The notes under the pieces were generated by a model. It saw only the letters and a list, made by a program, of their open reading frames with translations, was not told the DNA's origin and made no database searches. This document shows positions 8,480 to 16,429 of a stretch of DNA of 44,632 bases, in pieces. This DNA is from Nocardioides sp. PD653-B2 (GTDB lineage Bacteria > Actinomycetota > Actinomycetes > Propionibacteriales > Nocardioidaceae): NCBI RefSeq assembly GCF_002117935.1, contig NZ_BDJE01000023.1:1-44632 (forward strand), written 5' to 3'. Positions within the stretch are counted from its first letter, which is position 1, and every line of letters begins with the position of its first letter. The translations under genes and the position numbers were made by a program.

Positions 8480-10222
8480 TCAGTGCTCCTTGTGCCGGGG
8501 CTTGCGCGCGGGCGCGCCGCCACCGTCGGGAGCCAGCTCGATCAGCTTGCCGGAGATCCGGGTGCCCTTGAGCTTGTCCCAGGCCCCGCCCGGGAGCTCG
8601 GCGGGCAGCTCGACCAGCGAGTGGTCACCGCGGATGTCGATGTGGCCGAAGTCCTGGCGGGAGAGACCGCCCTCGTTGGCGATGGCGCCCACGATCTGGC
8701 GCGGCTCGACCTTGTGGCGCTTGCCCACGGCGATGCGGTACGTCGCCATCGGCACGTCGGTGCGACCGCGCGGACGACGCTCTCCGCGCTCGGGGCGGGA
8801 GCCGAAGTCCTTGCGCTGCTTGGGCCCCCGGTCGTCGGCGTACTCACGCTCGTGGCGCGGCGGGCGCACCTCGGTGGCGGGGTCGATCAGCAACGGGGTG
8901 TCGCCCTGGGCGACGACGGCCAGCGCGGCGGCGACGTCGGCCTCGGGCACGTCGTGCTCGCGCACGTAGTGGGCGACGATGTCGCGGAAGCGCTCGATCC
9001 GCTCGGTCTGCGTCAGGGCCTCGGTGATCGCGTCGTCGAAGCGGGAGAGCCGGGTGGCGTTCACGTCGTCGGCGGTCGGCAGCTGCATCAGCGTGAGCGG
9101 CTGGCGGGTGGCCTTCTCGATGTGCTTGAGGAGGTAGCGCTCGCGCGGCGTCACGAACGAGATCGCGTCGCCCTTGCGGCCGGCGCGGCCGGTGCGACCG
9201 ATGCGGTGCACGTAGGACTCGGTGTCGGTCGGGATGTCGTAGTTGACGACGTGGCTGATCCGCTCGACGTCGAGGCCGCGGGCGGCGACGTCGGTGGCGA
9301 CCAGGATGTCGAGCTTGCCCGACTTCAGCTGGTTGACGGTCCGCTCGCGCTGGGTCTGCTGCACGTCGCCGTTGATCGCCATCGCGGAGAAGCCGCGGGC
9401 CCGCAGCTTCTCGGCCAGGGTCTCGGTCTCGTTCTTGGTGCGGACGAAGACGATCATGCCCTCGAAGTTCTCGACCTCGAGGATGCGCGTGAGGGCGTCG
9501 ACCTTCTGGGGGTAGGACACCATCAGGTAGCGCTGGGTGGTGTTGGCCGACGTCGTCGTCTTGTTCTTGACGGTGATCTCGGCCGGGTCGTTGAGGTACT
9601 TCTTCGAGATCCGGCGGATCTGCGCGGGCATGGTGGCCGAGAAGAGCGCGACGTTCTTGTCGGCCGGGGTGTCGGCCAGGATCGTCTCGACGTCGTCGGC
9701 GAAGCCCATGTTGAGCATCTCGTCGGCCTCGTCGAGCACCAGGAACCGCAGCTCCGAGAGGTCGAGCGTGCCCTTGTCGAGGTGGTCCATGATCCGGCCG
9801 GGCGTGCCGACGACGATGTGGACGCCGCGGCGCAGCGCGCTCAGCTGGACGCCGTACCCCTGGCCGCCGTAGACGGGGAGCACGTGCACGCCCTTGATGT
9901 GGGCGGCGTACTTCTCGAAGGCCTCGCAGACCTGCAGCGCGAGCTCGCGCGTGGGCGCGAGCACCAGTGCCTGCGGGGACTTCTGCGACAGGTCCAGGCG
10001 GGAGAGGATCGGCAGCGCGAACGCCGCCGTCTTGCCGGTGCCGGTCTGCGCGAGGCCGACGACGTCGCGGCCGGCCAGCAGCGGCGGGATCGTCGCGGCC
10101 TGGATCGGGGAAGGCGTCTCGTAGCCGACGTCGGCCAGCGCCTTCAGCACCTTGTCGTCGAGCCCGAGGTCGGCGAACGTCACCTCGGGGGCGGTCGTCT
10201 CGTCGGTCTCGTCGTTGCTCAC
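8480..10222 (-). CDS. deaD: DEAD-box RNA helicase with DbpA-like RNA-binding domain (DeaD/CsdA type)
   Basis: 580 residues. The order of motifs is Q motif (PSPIQ, 37-41), Walker A AQTGTGKT (58-65), PTREL, GTPGR, DEAD (164-167), SAT (195-197), ARGLD and HRIGRTGR (339-346), which are the two RecA-like cores. After a basic linker the C-terminal ~80 residues (YRIAVGKRHKVEPRQIVGAI onward) match the DbpA/CsdA-type RNA-binding fold. Such helicases remodel rRNA and mRNA and are often cold-induced. The start was set at GTG 10222 because a TACCGT box lies exactly 6 bases upstream, indicating a leaderless mRNA; the longer frame up to 10330 has no helicase similarity. It lies between glmS and the penicillin-binding protein on the same strand with its own promoter. 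Confidence 0.9.
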   Translation of the reverse strand: MSNDETDETTAPEVTFADLGLDDKVLKALADVGYETPSPIQAATIPPLLAGRDVVGLAQTGTGKTAAFALPILSRLDLSQKSPQALVLAPTRELALQVCEAFEKYAAHIKGVHVLPVYGGQGYGVQLSALRRGVHIVVGTPGRIMDHLDKGTLDLSELRFLVLDEADEMLNMGFADDVETILADTPADKNVALFSATMPAQIRRISKKYLNDPAEITVKNKTTTSANTTQRYLMVSYPQKVDALTRILEVENFEGMIVFVRTKNETETLAEKLRARGFSAMAINGDVQQTQRERTVNQLKSGKLDILVATDVAARGLDVERISHVVNYDIPTDTESYVHRIGRTGRAGRKGDAISFVTPRERYLLKHIEKATRQPLTLMQLPTADDVNATRLSRFDDAITEALTQTERIERFRDIVAHYVREHDVPEADVAAALAVVAQGDTPLLIDPATEVRPPRHEREYADDRGPKQRKDFGSRPERGERRPRGRTDVPMATYRIAVGKRHKVEPRQIVGAIANEGGLSRQDFGHIDIRGDHSLVELPAELPGGAWDKLKGTRISGKLIELAPDGGGAPARKPRHKEH

Positions 10223-10228
10223 CCGGCA

Positions 10229-10234
10229 ACGGTA
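10229..10234 (-). promoter_or_regulatory. -10 box of the DEAD helicase gene (leaderless)
   Basis: TACCGT read on the minus strand, followed by six bases and the GTG start at 10222. No ribosome binding site is present. Confidence 0.6.
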
Positions 10235-10280
10235 GTGCTTATACCCCTGAGCACCAGATTCGACGACGCGGTGCGCTGGA

Positions 10281-12101
10281 TCACTCGACCGTGACGGACT
10301 TGGCCAGGTTGCGCGGCTTGTCGATGTCATGGCCCAGCTCCAGCGCTGCGTGGTAGGCCAGCAGCTGCAGGGGGATGGTCAGCAGGATCGGGTCGAGCTC
10401 GCGCTCGCTGCGGGGTACGTCGATGCGGGTCACGTCCAGACCACCGAGGTCGACGTCCGCGTGGGTGACGACGACGAGCGGCCCCCGGCGCGCCGCGATC
10501 TCGTGCAGGGCACCGACGTTGCGGTCGGTGAGCTCGTCGTACGGCACCACGGCGATCGTCGGCACCTGCTCGGAGATCAGCGCCAACGGGCCGTGCTTGA
10601 GCTCGGAGGTCTGGTAGGCCTCGGCGTGCCGGTAGGAGATCTCCTTGAACTTCTGCGCGCCCTCGCGCGCGACCGGGAAGCCGCGCACCCGACCCACGAA
10701 GAAGAGGCTCTCGGCCGCAGCGAGCCGTCCGGCCAGCTCCGCGAGCGCGTCCTCCTGCGCGAGCACCTGCTCGATCAGCTCCGGCAGCCGGTCCAGGCCG
10801 GCGATCAGGCGCCGGCCGTCCGCGATCGACAGGTCCCGCACCCGCCCGAGCTGGAGCGCGAGCAGCGCGAAGCCCAGGAACATGTTGGTCAGCGCCTTGG
10901 TCGACGCCACCGCGACCTCGGGCCCGGCGTGCAGGTAGATGCCGCCGTCGCACTCGCGCGCGATCGCGCTGCCGACCACGTTGACCAGCCCGATCACGCG
11001 GCCGCCCTTGCGGCGGATCTCCTGGACGGCGAGCAGCGTGTCGATGGTCTCGCCCGACTGGCTGACCGCGACGTAGAGGGTGTCCGGCTCGATGATCGGG
11101 TTGCGGTAGCGGAACTCGCTCGCGGCCTCGGCGTCGGCCGGGATCCGGGCGAGCTCCTCGACCAGCGAGGCCCCCATCTGGCCGACGTAGTACGCCGAGC
11201 CGCAGCCGAGGATCTTCACCCGGCGGATCGCCCGGGTCTCGCGCGCGTCCATGTTCAGCCCACCGAGGTGGGCCGTGCCGAACCGCTCGTCGAGGCGGCC
11301 ACGCAGCACCCGTTCGGCCGCGGCCGGCTGCTCGAGCATCTCCTTGTGCATGAAGGAGTCGTGGTCACCGGCCTCGTACGAGCCCGGGTCGATGTCGAGG
11401 GTCGTCACGTCGCGCGCGGTGCGGGTGAGGTCGAGGCGGTAGGTCGTGAAGCCGTTCGCGGTCACCGTCGCGATCTCCCCGTCGTCGAGGTGGGCGACGG
11501 TCGTCGTGTGCCGGACGATCGCGGCGAGGTCGGACGCGACGTACATCTCCTTCTCCCCGACGCCGATCAGCAGGGGGCTGCCGTTGCGCGCGACGACGAT
11601 CCGGTCCGGGAAGTCGGCGTGCAGCACCGCCAGCCCGTAGGTGCCCTCGACCGCGGCCAACGCCTCGCTCACCTTGCCCTCGAGGGTGTCGGCCTCGGAG
11701 CGGCCGACGAGGTGGGCGAGCACCTCGGAGTCGGTGTCGCTCACCAGGTCGACGCCCTCGTCGGCGAGCCGCTGGCGCAGGCTCGCGGCGTTGTCGATGA
11801 TCCCGTTGTGCACGATCGCCACGTCCCCCTTGGCGTCGGTGTGCGGGTGCGCGTTGACATCGTTGGCCGGGCCGTGGGTCGCCCAGCGGGTGTGGCCGAT
11901 GCCGACCTTGCCGGCGAAGCGCTTGGGCAGGCCCCCGGCGAGGTCACGCACCCGGCCGGCCCGCTTGGCGACCTTGATGCCGCTGCTGGCGAGCACGGCC
12001 AGGCCGGCCGAGTCGTAGCCGCGGTGCTCGAGCCGGGTCAGCCCTTCGAGCAGGACGGGCGTCGCCTGCTGGGCGCCGACGTAGCCGACGATTCCGCACA
12101 T
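10281..12101 (-). CDS. glmS: Glutamine--fructose-6-phosphate aminotransferase (isomerizing)
   Basis: 606 residues, the usual length. The mature enzyme starts with the nucleophile Cys2 (MCGIVGYVG), which releases ammonia from glutamine in the N-terminal Ntn-hydrolase domain. Two SIS sugar-isomerase domains follow, and the C-terminus KPRNLAKSVTVE is the family signature. It makes glucosamine-6-phosphate, the first step to UDP-GlcNAc for peptidoglycan (and for mycothiol in actinobacteria). ATG 12101 is fixed by Cys2 and by AAAGGA 7 bases upstream. No glmS ribozyme-like structure is seen in the short leader. The small conserved gene at 12166-12435 lies directly upstream on the same strand, separated by a dispersed palindromic element. 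Confidence 0.95.
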   Translation of the reverse strand: MCGIVGYVGAQQATPVLLEGLTRLEHRGYDSAGLAVLASSGIKVAKRAGRVRDLAGGLPKRFAGKVGIGHTRWATHGPANDVNAHPHTDAKGDVAIVHNGIIDNAASLRQRLADEGVDLVSDTDSEVLAHLVGRSEADTLEGKVSEALAAVEGTYGLAVLHADFPDRIVVARNGSPLLIGVGEKEMYVASDLAAIVRHTTTVAHLDDGEIATVTANGFTTYRLDLTRTARDVTTLDIDPGSYEAGDHDSFMHKEMLEQPAAAERVLRGRLDERFGTAHLGGLNMDARETRAIRRVKILGCGSAYYVGQMGASLVEELARIPADAEAASEFRYRNPIIEPDTLYVAVSQSGETIDTLLAVQEIRRKGGRVIGLVNVVGSAIARECDGGIYLHAGPEVAVASTKALTNMFLGFALLALQLGRVRDLSIADGRRLIAGLDRLPELIEQVLAQEDALAELAGRLAAAESLFFVGRVRGFPVAREGAQKFKEISYRHAEAYQTSELKHGPLALISEQVPTIAVVPYDELTDRNVGALHEIAARRGPLVVVTHADVDLGGLDVTRIDVPRSERELDPILLTIPLQLLAYHAALELGHDIDKPRNLAKSVTVE

Positions 12102-12127
12102 GGTGGTGGTGTCCTTTCCCTGGGGTG

Positions 12128-12165
12128 TTCTCGAGACAGGCGCGGAGCGCCTTCCTCCACCACCG
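12128..12165. repeat. Dispersed palindromic element, copy 2 (degenerate)
   Basis: TCGAGACAGGCGC, then a GC-rich centre, then GCGCCTTCCTCCACCACCG. Same orientation as copy 1. It ends directly at the stop codon (12166) of the upstream small gene and fills most of the gap before glmS. Confidence 0.6.
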
Positions 12166-12435
12166 TCAGCCGTACACGAGGCGCCGCAGCTGGCGCTCGC
12201 TGAGCTCCGGAGCGGCGACCACGCGGCCGGCCAGCTCCTCGGCGATGCGCGCGAAGATCTCGGGGTTCTTCGCACCGTAGGTCTTCAGGTGGGCGTGCCG
12301 ACGACGGACGTACTCCTCCAGGGGCTCGGCGTGGAAGGCGATCACGTCCTCCACCACCCGGGCCGCCTCCGCGGCCGTCAGGCCGGTGCTGGTCACGATC
12401 CGGTCGACGAGGACCGGGTCCGGAGGAGGGGGCAC
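12166..12435 (-). CDS. Conserved small actinobacterial protein of unknown function
   Basis: 89 residues, highly charged, probably all helical, no signal peptide or membrane segment. The pattern TGLTAAEAARVVEDVIAFHAEPLEEYVRRRHAHLK and the C-terminal SERQLRRLVYG ending are ones I associate with a conserved actinobacterial family without assigned function. The start is GTG 12433-12435 and has no clear Shine-Dalgarno sequence. It is upstream of glmS on the same strand with a 64-bp gap, so the two may be cotranscribed. A helix-rich protein of this size could bind nucleic acid or a partner protein, but nothing in the sequence shows which. Confidence 0.7.
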   Translation of the reverse strand: MPPPPDPVLVDRIVTSTGLTAAEAARVVEDVIAFHAEPLEEYVRRRHAHLKTYGAKNPEIFARIAEELAGRVVAAPELSERQLRRLVYG

Positions 12436-12473
12436 GACGAGGATCGTGCGCTCAGATCGCCCGACACTGCAAC

Positions 12474-12497
12474 TTCCTGCCCGGAATCGGGCAGGAA
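12474..12497. promoter_or_regulatory. Palindrome upstream of the small gene and glmS
   Basis: TTCCTGCCCG and CGGGCAGGAA flank a 4-base spacer, a perfect 10-bp inverted repeat starting 39 bp upstream of the 89-residue gene. It may be an operator or an early hairpin in the leader. Confidence 0.4.
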
Positions 12498-12594
12498 CGG
12501 CTGTTTGCCGCGACTACGGTCACGCGATCTCTCGATGGCGCAGGTGGAGCGAAACTGCCGCGGCGCGCCGCACCCTGACCCTCGAGTGGAGGGA

Positions 12595-12646
12595 ATCTGC
12601 GCAGATGCGGGGTTCGGTGGCGGTCCGAGTGGGTATCGGCTACGCT
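12595..12646 (+). promoter_or_regulatory. Candidate promoter and palindrome of the 46-residue gene
   Basis: ATCTGCGCAGAT at 12595-12606 is a perfect 12-bp palindrome. TACGCT at 12641-12646 fits an actinobacterial -10 box 31 bases before the start codon. No good -35 box is seen. Confidence 0.4.
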
Positions 12647-12677
12647 GAGTGAACGGAAGATGAACGAAAGGCGTCCG

Positions 12678-12818
12678 ATGAACGACTCGAAGATGACCAC
12701 CGGTCTCGCTCAGACCTGGGTGTCGGTCACCGACCTCCAGGGTCGGACCCACCTCGAGGCCCGCTGGACCGCGGCCCCGCACGACCACGCTCCGGTGCAC
12801 GCGACGCACGCCGCCTGA
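12678..12818 (+). CDS. 46-residue microprotein of unknown function
   Basis: The frame ATG 12678 to TGA 12816-12818 encodes MNDSKMTTGLAQTWVSVTDL... and ends with a His/Ala-rich tail (HDHAPVHATHAA). Support for a real gene comes from AAAGG 6 bases before the ATG, a TACGCT -10 box at 12641 and a perfect 14-bp terminator hairpin 15 bases after the stop. The central TWVSVTDLQGRTHLEARW looks like a two-strand beta unit. The C-terminus has four histidines in ten residues, which might bind a metal. I recall similar short proteins in related actinobacteria but no function is known. Confidence 0.65.
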   Translation: MNDSKMTTGLAQTWVSVTDLQGRTHLEARWTAAPHDHAPVHATHAA

Positions 12819-12833
12819 CCCCCAGCCCTCGTC

Positions 12834-12865
12834 GACGACCCGCCCCGACGACGGGGCGGGTCGTC
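12834..12865 (+). terminator. Terminator after the 46-residue gene
   Basis: Perfect 14-bp GC-rich stem (12834-12847 with 12852-12865) with an ACGA tetraloop, 15 bases after the stop codon. Confidence 0.85.
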
Positions 12866-12906
12866 GTGCATTTCGGCAAGAAGTTCACCCATTCACGGGA
12901 ATCAAT

Positions 12907-12928
12907 CGGACCGCGGTCCGGTTACGGT
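12907..12928 (+). promoter_or_regulatory. YceI promoter with overlapping palindrome
   Basis: CGGACCGCGGTCCG (12907-12920) is a perfect 14-bp palindrome immediately before TACGGT (12923-12928), a -10-like box 38 bases upstream of the yceI start. The palindrome sits in the -35/-10 spacer, the place for a repressor site. Confidence 0.45.
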
Positions 12929-12966
12929 GGTCAAAGGTTCAACCACAAACCACGAGGAGCCACGCC

Positions 12967-13557
12967 ATGAACTTCTTCAACCGCAAGTCCGCCGAGCAGT
13001 TCGACGCCCCCACCGCCGCCGTCGAGGACATCTCCGGCGACTACACGCTCGACCCGACGCACACGCGTCTCGGCTTCAGCACCCGCCACGCCATGGTCAC
13101 CACCGTCCGCGGTCACTTCAGCGACTTCGCCGGCACCGCCCACATCGACGCCGCGAACCCCGCCAACTCGACGGTCTCGCTGACCATCCAGACCGCCAGC
13201 ATCGACACCGGTGTCGCCGACCGCGACGCCCACCTGCGTTCGGCGGACTTCTTCAACGCCGACGAGAACAAGGAGATCACCTTCACCTCGACCAAGGTCG
13301 AGCGCGACGGCGACAACTGGGCGATCACCGGCGACCTCACCATCAAGGGCACGACCAAGCCGGTCACCATCGACTTCGAGTACACCGGCTCGGCCCGGGA
13401 CCCCTTCGGCAACCTGCGGGTGGGCTTCGAGGGTGGCACCACCATCAACCGCAAGGACTGGGACCTCACCTGGAACGCCGCGCTCGAGACCGGCGGCGTG
13501 CTCGTCTCCGACAAGATCAAGCTCGAGTTCGACGTCTCGGCGATCCGCAACGCCTGA
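12967..13557 (+). CDS. YceI family protein (polyisoprenoid-binding fold)
   Basis: 196 residues. The opening GDYTLDPTHTRLGFSTRHAMVTTVRGHF and the later DLTIKGTTKPVTIDFEY are characteristic of YceI, a lipocalin-like beta barrel that binds polyisoprenoid chains in characterised members. There is no signal peptide, so this copy is cytoplasmic, as in many actinobacteria. The first 25 residues are a variable lead. The start ATG 12967 is preceded by GAGGAG 7 bases upstream. The gene is a single unit, bounded by a promoter with an embedded palindrome and by a hairpin terminator at 13598-13625. Physiological role here is unknown; stress or lipid-related roles are suggested for the family. Confidence 0.88.
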   Translation: MNFFNRKSAEQFDAPTAAVEDISGDYTLDPTHTRLGFSTRHAMVTTVRGHFSDFAGTAHIDAANPANSTVSLTIQTASIDTGVADRDAHLRSADFFNADENKEITFTSTKVERDGDNWAITGDLTIKGTTKPVTIDFEYTGSARDPFGNLRVGFEGGTTINRKDWDLTWNAALETGGVLVSDKIKLEFDVSAIRNA

Positions 13558-13597
13558 TCCACACCCCGCTGGTCTCGACCAGCATGCGCCTCCCGAG

Positions 13598-13625
13598 CGG
13601 GGCCGCCCGGAAATGGGCGGCCCCG
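13598..13625 (+). terminator. Terminator after yceI
   Basis: CGGGGCCGCCC and GGGCGGCCCCG form a perfect 11-bp stem with a 6-base loop, 40 bases after the stop. Confidence 0.8.
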
Positions 13626-13653
13626 TTCGGCATTTCCTGGTGTCATGTGCCGC

Positions 13654-14559
13654 ATGCACGATCAGCTCCGGCTCCCGGCCGGTCTCACCAGCCGCCCGCT
13701 CGTGATGGCCGACGCCCGCGCGGTCTACCAGGTCATGGCCGCCCAGGAGCAGCACGACGTCGGGGCGATCAGCATCGAGGAGGCCGACATCGTCGCCGAC
13801 TGGCAGCGTCCGTCGTACGACGTCGGCGCCGGCACCGTCGGGGTCCTCGACGGTGACACCCTGGTCGCCTACGCCGAGCTGATGGGCGGCTCGCGCAGCG
13901 ACGCGGCCGTGCACCCCGACTACCGCGGCCGCGGCATCGGCACCGCCCTCGCCGGCTGGCTCCAGGCGCGGGCTCGGGCCGCCGGCGCCACCGAGATCGG
14001 CATGCCGGTCCCGCGGGGCTCCGCCGGCGACCGGCTGCTCGCGTCGCTCGGCTACGCCGTGCGCTGGGAGAGCTGGGAGCTCCAGCTCCCGGAGGGCGCC
14101 GAGATCCCGGCCCGCGCGCTGCCCGACGGCTATGCGCTGCGCGAGGCGACACCGGACGACTATCCGGCCTGCTGGACCCTCGTCGAGGACGCGTTCCTCG
14201 AGTGGTCCGAGCGCGAGCGGGTGTCCCTCGACGACTTCGTCGCGACGGTCGTGCGGCGGCCGGGCTTCGAGTCCTGGAACCTGCGCGTGGTGACCGAGCC
14301 GGCCGGCACCGTCGTCGGCGTGACCCAGGCCTTCCTGGCCGGCGACGAGGGGTACGTGAACAAGGTCGCGACACGCGCCGACCACCGCGGTCGGGGCATC
14401 GCCCAGGCGATGCTCGTCGACGCGTTCGCGGTCGCCCGCGCCCACGGCGCCACCCGGTCGGGTCTCGCGACCGACTCGCGCACCGGCGCCCTCGGCCTCT
14501 ACGAGAAGGTCGGCATGGTGGTCACCTCGACCTGGCTGAACCGCGCCGTCCGGCTGTAG
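13654..14559 (+). CDS. Tandem GNAT-family N-acetyltransferase
   Basis: 301 residues made of two GNAT domains. The first has the acetyl-CoA loop HPDYRGRGIGTALAGW (residues about 87-102); the second has ADHRGRGIAQAMLVDAF near 245-261 followed by the typical GALGLYEKVGMVV. Mycothiol synthase MshD also has two GNAT domains of this total size, but the MshD-specific sequence after the second loop is not seen, so I leave the substrate open. ATG 13654 was taken over ATG 13645; neither has a clear ribosome binding site. It converges on the gene ending at 14612, with a weak hairpin between them. Confidence 0.8.
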   Translation: MHDQLRLPAGLTSRPLVMADARAVYQVMAAQEQHDVGAISIEEADIVADWQRPSYDVGAGTVGVLDGDTLVAYAELMGGSRSDAAVHPDYRGRGIGTALAGWLQARARAAGATEIGMPVPRGSAGDRLLASLGYAVRWESWELQLPEGAEIPARALPDGYALREATPDDYPACWTLVEDAFLEWSERERVSLDDFVATVVRRPGFESWNLRVVTEPAGTVVGVTQAFLAGDEGYVNKVATRADHRGRGIAQAMLVDAFAVARAHGATRSGLATDSRTGALGLYEKVGMVVTSTWLNRAVRL

Positions 14560-14576
14560 GTCAACCGTCCGGGGGA

Positions 14577-14600
14577 GGGCGGCCCGCTCGGCTGCCGCCC
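14577..14600. terminator. Weak hairpin between convergent genes
   Basis: GGGCGGC and GCCGCCC form a 7-bp stem with a 10-base loop between the GNAT stop and the stop of the minus-strand gene at 14612. Confidence 0.4.
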
Positions 14601-14611
14601 GGTGCGGCCGG

Positions 14612-15196
14612 CTAGGTCCGCACGGTCGTCACGACGGTGGTGACCGACGGCCGGGGCGGTGTCGAGGAGAAGCCGAACCGGGGCGCGGGGGTGACCGGCG
14701 CGAGCCCTCCGAGGTCGACGCCGTCGAAGGCCCCGGTCATCGCGGTGACCCGGCGGTGGTCGGTCGCGCCGTACCACTCGCGGCGGTCGCCGCCCGCCGT
14801 ACCGCGGGTGCGCACCCCGCGCAGCACCACCCGGGCGACCGGGTCGGTCACCGTGCACCAGCCCGGGCTCTCGGCGACCCGGCCCGGCACCAGCCGCAGC
14901 ACCCGCCCGAGCGCCGTACGGCCGCCGACGACGAGGTCCACCGACAGCGACGGCGAGCGGACCCGCCATCCGTCGACGGTGACGTCCTCGATCCGCACCT
15001 CGTCGAAGGTGTACGTCGCGCGCACGAACTCGGCCACGTCGTCGCTCGGCGCGAGCAGCACCCGGTGCCCGGCGGCGGTCTCGACCATCACGTCGGCGAA
15101 CGAGCCGAGCGGCGACTCCGCCCACCGGCCGACGACGAGCCGGACCCCGCTGGTGCTGCCGACCCCGGCGATGTGTCCGCGGAAGCGGGACCTCAC
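14612..15196 (-). CDS. Conserved protein of unknown function coupled to an acyl-CoA dehydrogenase
   Basis: 194 residues starting with GTG 15196, whose first bases overlap the TGA of the acyl-CoA dehydrogenase gene (GTGA), indicating translational coupling. The sequence is rich in beta-strand-like stretches (SGVRLVVGRW, DVMVETAAGHRVLLAP, TYTFDEVRIEDVTVDGWRV) and ends in a Pro/Thr-rich tail. There are no membrane segments or signal peptide and only one Cys. I do not recognise the family. Position as the third gene of a TetR/dehydrogenase operon suggests a role with that enzyme, perhaps in fatty acyl or steroid side-chain metabolism, but this is inference from context only. Confidence 0.7.
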   Translation of the reverse strand: MRSRFRGHIAGVGSTSGVRLVVGRWAESPLGSFADVMVETAAGHRVLLAPSDDVAEFVRATYTFDEVRIEDVTVDGWRVRSPSLSVDLVVGGRTALGRVLRLVPGRVAESPGWCTVTDPVARVVLRGVRTRGTAGGDRREWYGATDHRRVTAMTGAFDGVDLGGLAPVTPAPRFGFSSTPPRPSVTTVVTTVRT

Positions 15197-16419
15197 CGGA
15201 TGGGCGAACCCGAGATCGACCGCGCGATGACCAGCCGCTGGATCTCGGAGGTGCCCTCGAAGATCGTGTAGATCTTCGCGTCGCGGGCCATCCGCTCGAC
15301 GGGGTACTCCCGGGTGAAGCCGTTGCCACCGAGGATCTGCATGGCCCGCTCGGTCACCTTCACCGCGGTCTCCCCGGCGAACAGCTTCGACATCGAGCCC
15401 TCGGCCTTCTCGAACCGCTTGCCCTGTCGCGCCATCCACGCGGCGCGCCACACCAGCAGCCGGGACGCCTCGATCGAGACCGCCATGTCGGCGAGCATGA
15501 AGGCGATCGCCTGGTTCTCGATGATCGGCTTGCCGAACTGCTCGCGCGTCTTGGCGTAGTCGAGGGCCACCTCGTAGGCGGCGCGCGCGATGCCGATCGC
15601 CTGGGCGCCGACGGCCGGGCGGGTCCGCTCGAAGGTCGCCATCGAGGCGTTGCCGCCGGCCCGGGTGCCCTCCCGGGCCTTGGCCAGGCGGGCGTCGAGC
15701 TTCTCCTTGCCGCCCAGGAGGCAGCGGCCGGGCACCCGCACCTGGTCGAGCACGACCTCGGCGGTGTGGGAGGCCCGGATGCCGTGCTTGTGGAACTTCT
15801 GGCCCTGGCTGAGCCCCTTGGTGCCGGGCGGCACCACGAAGCTGGCCTGGCCGCGGGTGCGCAGCTCGGGGTCGACGACCGCGGTCACGACGTGGACGTC
15901 GGCGATGCCGCCGTTGGTCGCCCAGGTCTTCGTGCCGTTGATGACCCACTCGTCGGTGGCCTCGTCGTACACGGCCCGGGTGCGCATCGCGCCGACGTCG
16001 GAGCCGGCGTCGGGCTCCGACGAGCAGAAGGCGCCGAGCTTGAGGTCGCCGGGGCTGCCGTACATCTGCGGCACCCACTCGCCGACCTGCTCGTCGGTGC
16101 CGTTGGCGCGGACGCCGGCCGCGGCCAGCGAGGTGCCGACGATCGAGAGCCCGATGCCGGCGTCGCCCCAGAAGAGCTCCTCCATGGTGATGGGGAAGCC
16201 CAGCCCCGTCTCGTCGAACGCCTGGGTGGCGATGAAGTCGACGGAGTAGAGGCCGATCTTCGCGGCCTCCTCGAGGATCGGCCAGGGGAACTCCTCCTTC
16301 TCGTCCCACTCGGAGGCCGCTGGGCGGATGACCTCGGCGGCGAAGTCGTGCACCCAGGCCTGCAGGTCGAGGTGGTCCTGGTCGAGGTCGAAGGAGGGCG
16401 TCGTCGGCTCGGTCGTCAC
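15193..16419 (-). CDS. Acyl-CoA dehydrogenase
   Basis: 408 residues with the complete acyl-CoA dehydrogenase layout: helical N-terminal domain, beta domain with the flavin-binding FCSSEPDAGSDV (about 151-162) and WVINGTKTWATNGG, and the C-terminal helical domain with REQFGKPI and QILGGNGFTREYPVER. The IYTIFEGTSEIQ signature close to the C-terminus carries the catalytic base of the short/medium/isovaleryl-type enzymes. It should oxidise an acyl-CoA to the enoyl-CoA using FAD and electron-transferring flavoprotein; chain length cannot be read from the sequence. It lies 10 bp downstream of a TetR gene and overlaps the next gene by 4 bases. The start ATG 16419 begins the expected family N-terminus. 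Confidence 0.9.
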   Translation of the reverse strand: MTTEPTTPSFDLDQDHLDLQAWVHDFAAEVIRPAASEWDEKEEFPWPILEEAAKIGLYSVDFIATQAFDETGLGFPITMEELFWGDAGIGLSIVGTSLAAAGVRANGTDEQVGEWVPQMYGSPGDLKLGAFCSSEPDAGSDVGAMRTRAVYDEATDEWVINGTKTWATNGGIADVHVVTAVVDPELRTRGQASFVVPPGTKGLSQGQKFHKHGIRASHTAEVVLDQVRVPGRCLLGGKEKLDARLAKAREGTRAGGNASMATFERTRPAVGAQAIGIARAAYEVALDYAKTREQFGKPIIENQAIAFMLADMAVSIEASRLLVWRAAWMARQGKRFEKAEGSMSKLFAGETAVKVTERAMQILGGNGFTREYPVERMARDAKIYTIFEGTSEIQRLVIARSISGSPIR

Positions 16420-16429
16420 GCGCTCGACC

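Noticed and set aside
4019..10294. A 2,091-residue open frame on the plus strand across EF-G2 and the opposite-strand genes
   Set aside because: It is an antisense or shifted frame of high-GC genes with low-complexity Arg/Gly/Ala composition and no domain. The real genes on either strand explain the region.
12102..12165. A glmS ribozyme or riboswitch leader
   Set aside because: The leader is too short and consists mostly of a dispersed palindromic element; nothing resembling the ribozyme core is visible.
13654..14559. Mycothiol synthase MshD
   Set aside because: Length and tandem GNAT layout fit, but the sequence around the second acetyl-CoA loop does not show the pattern I associate with MshD, so only the general family is given.
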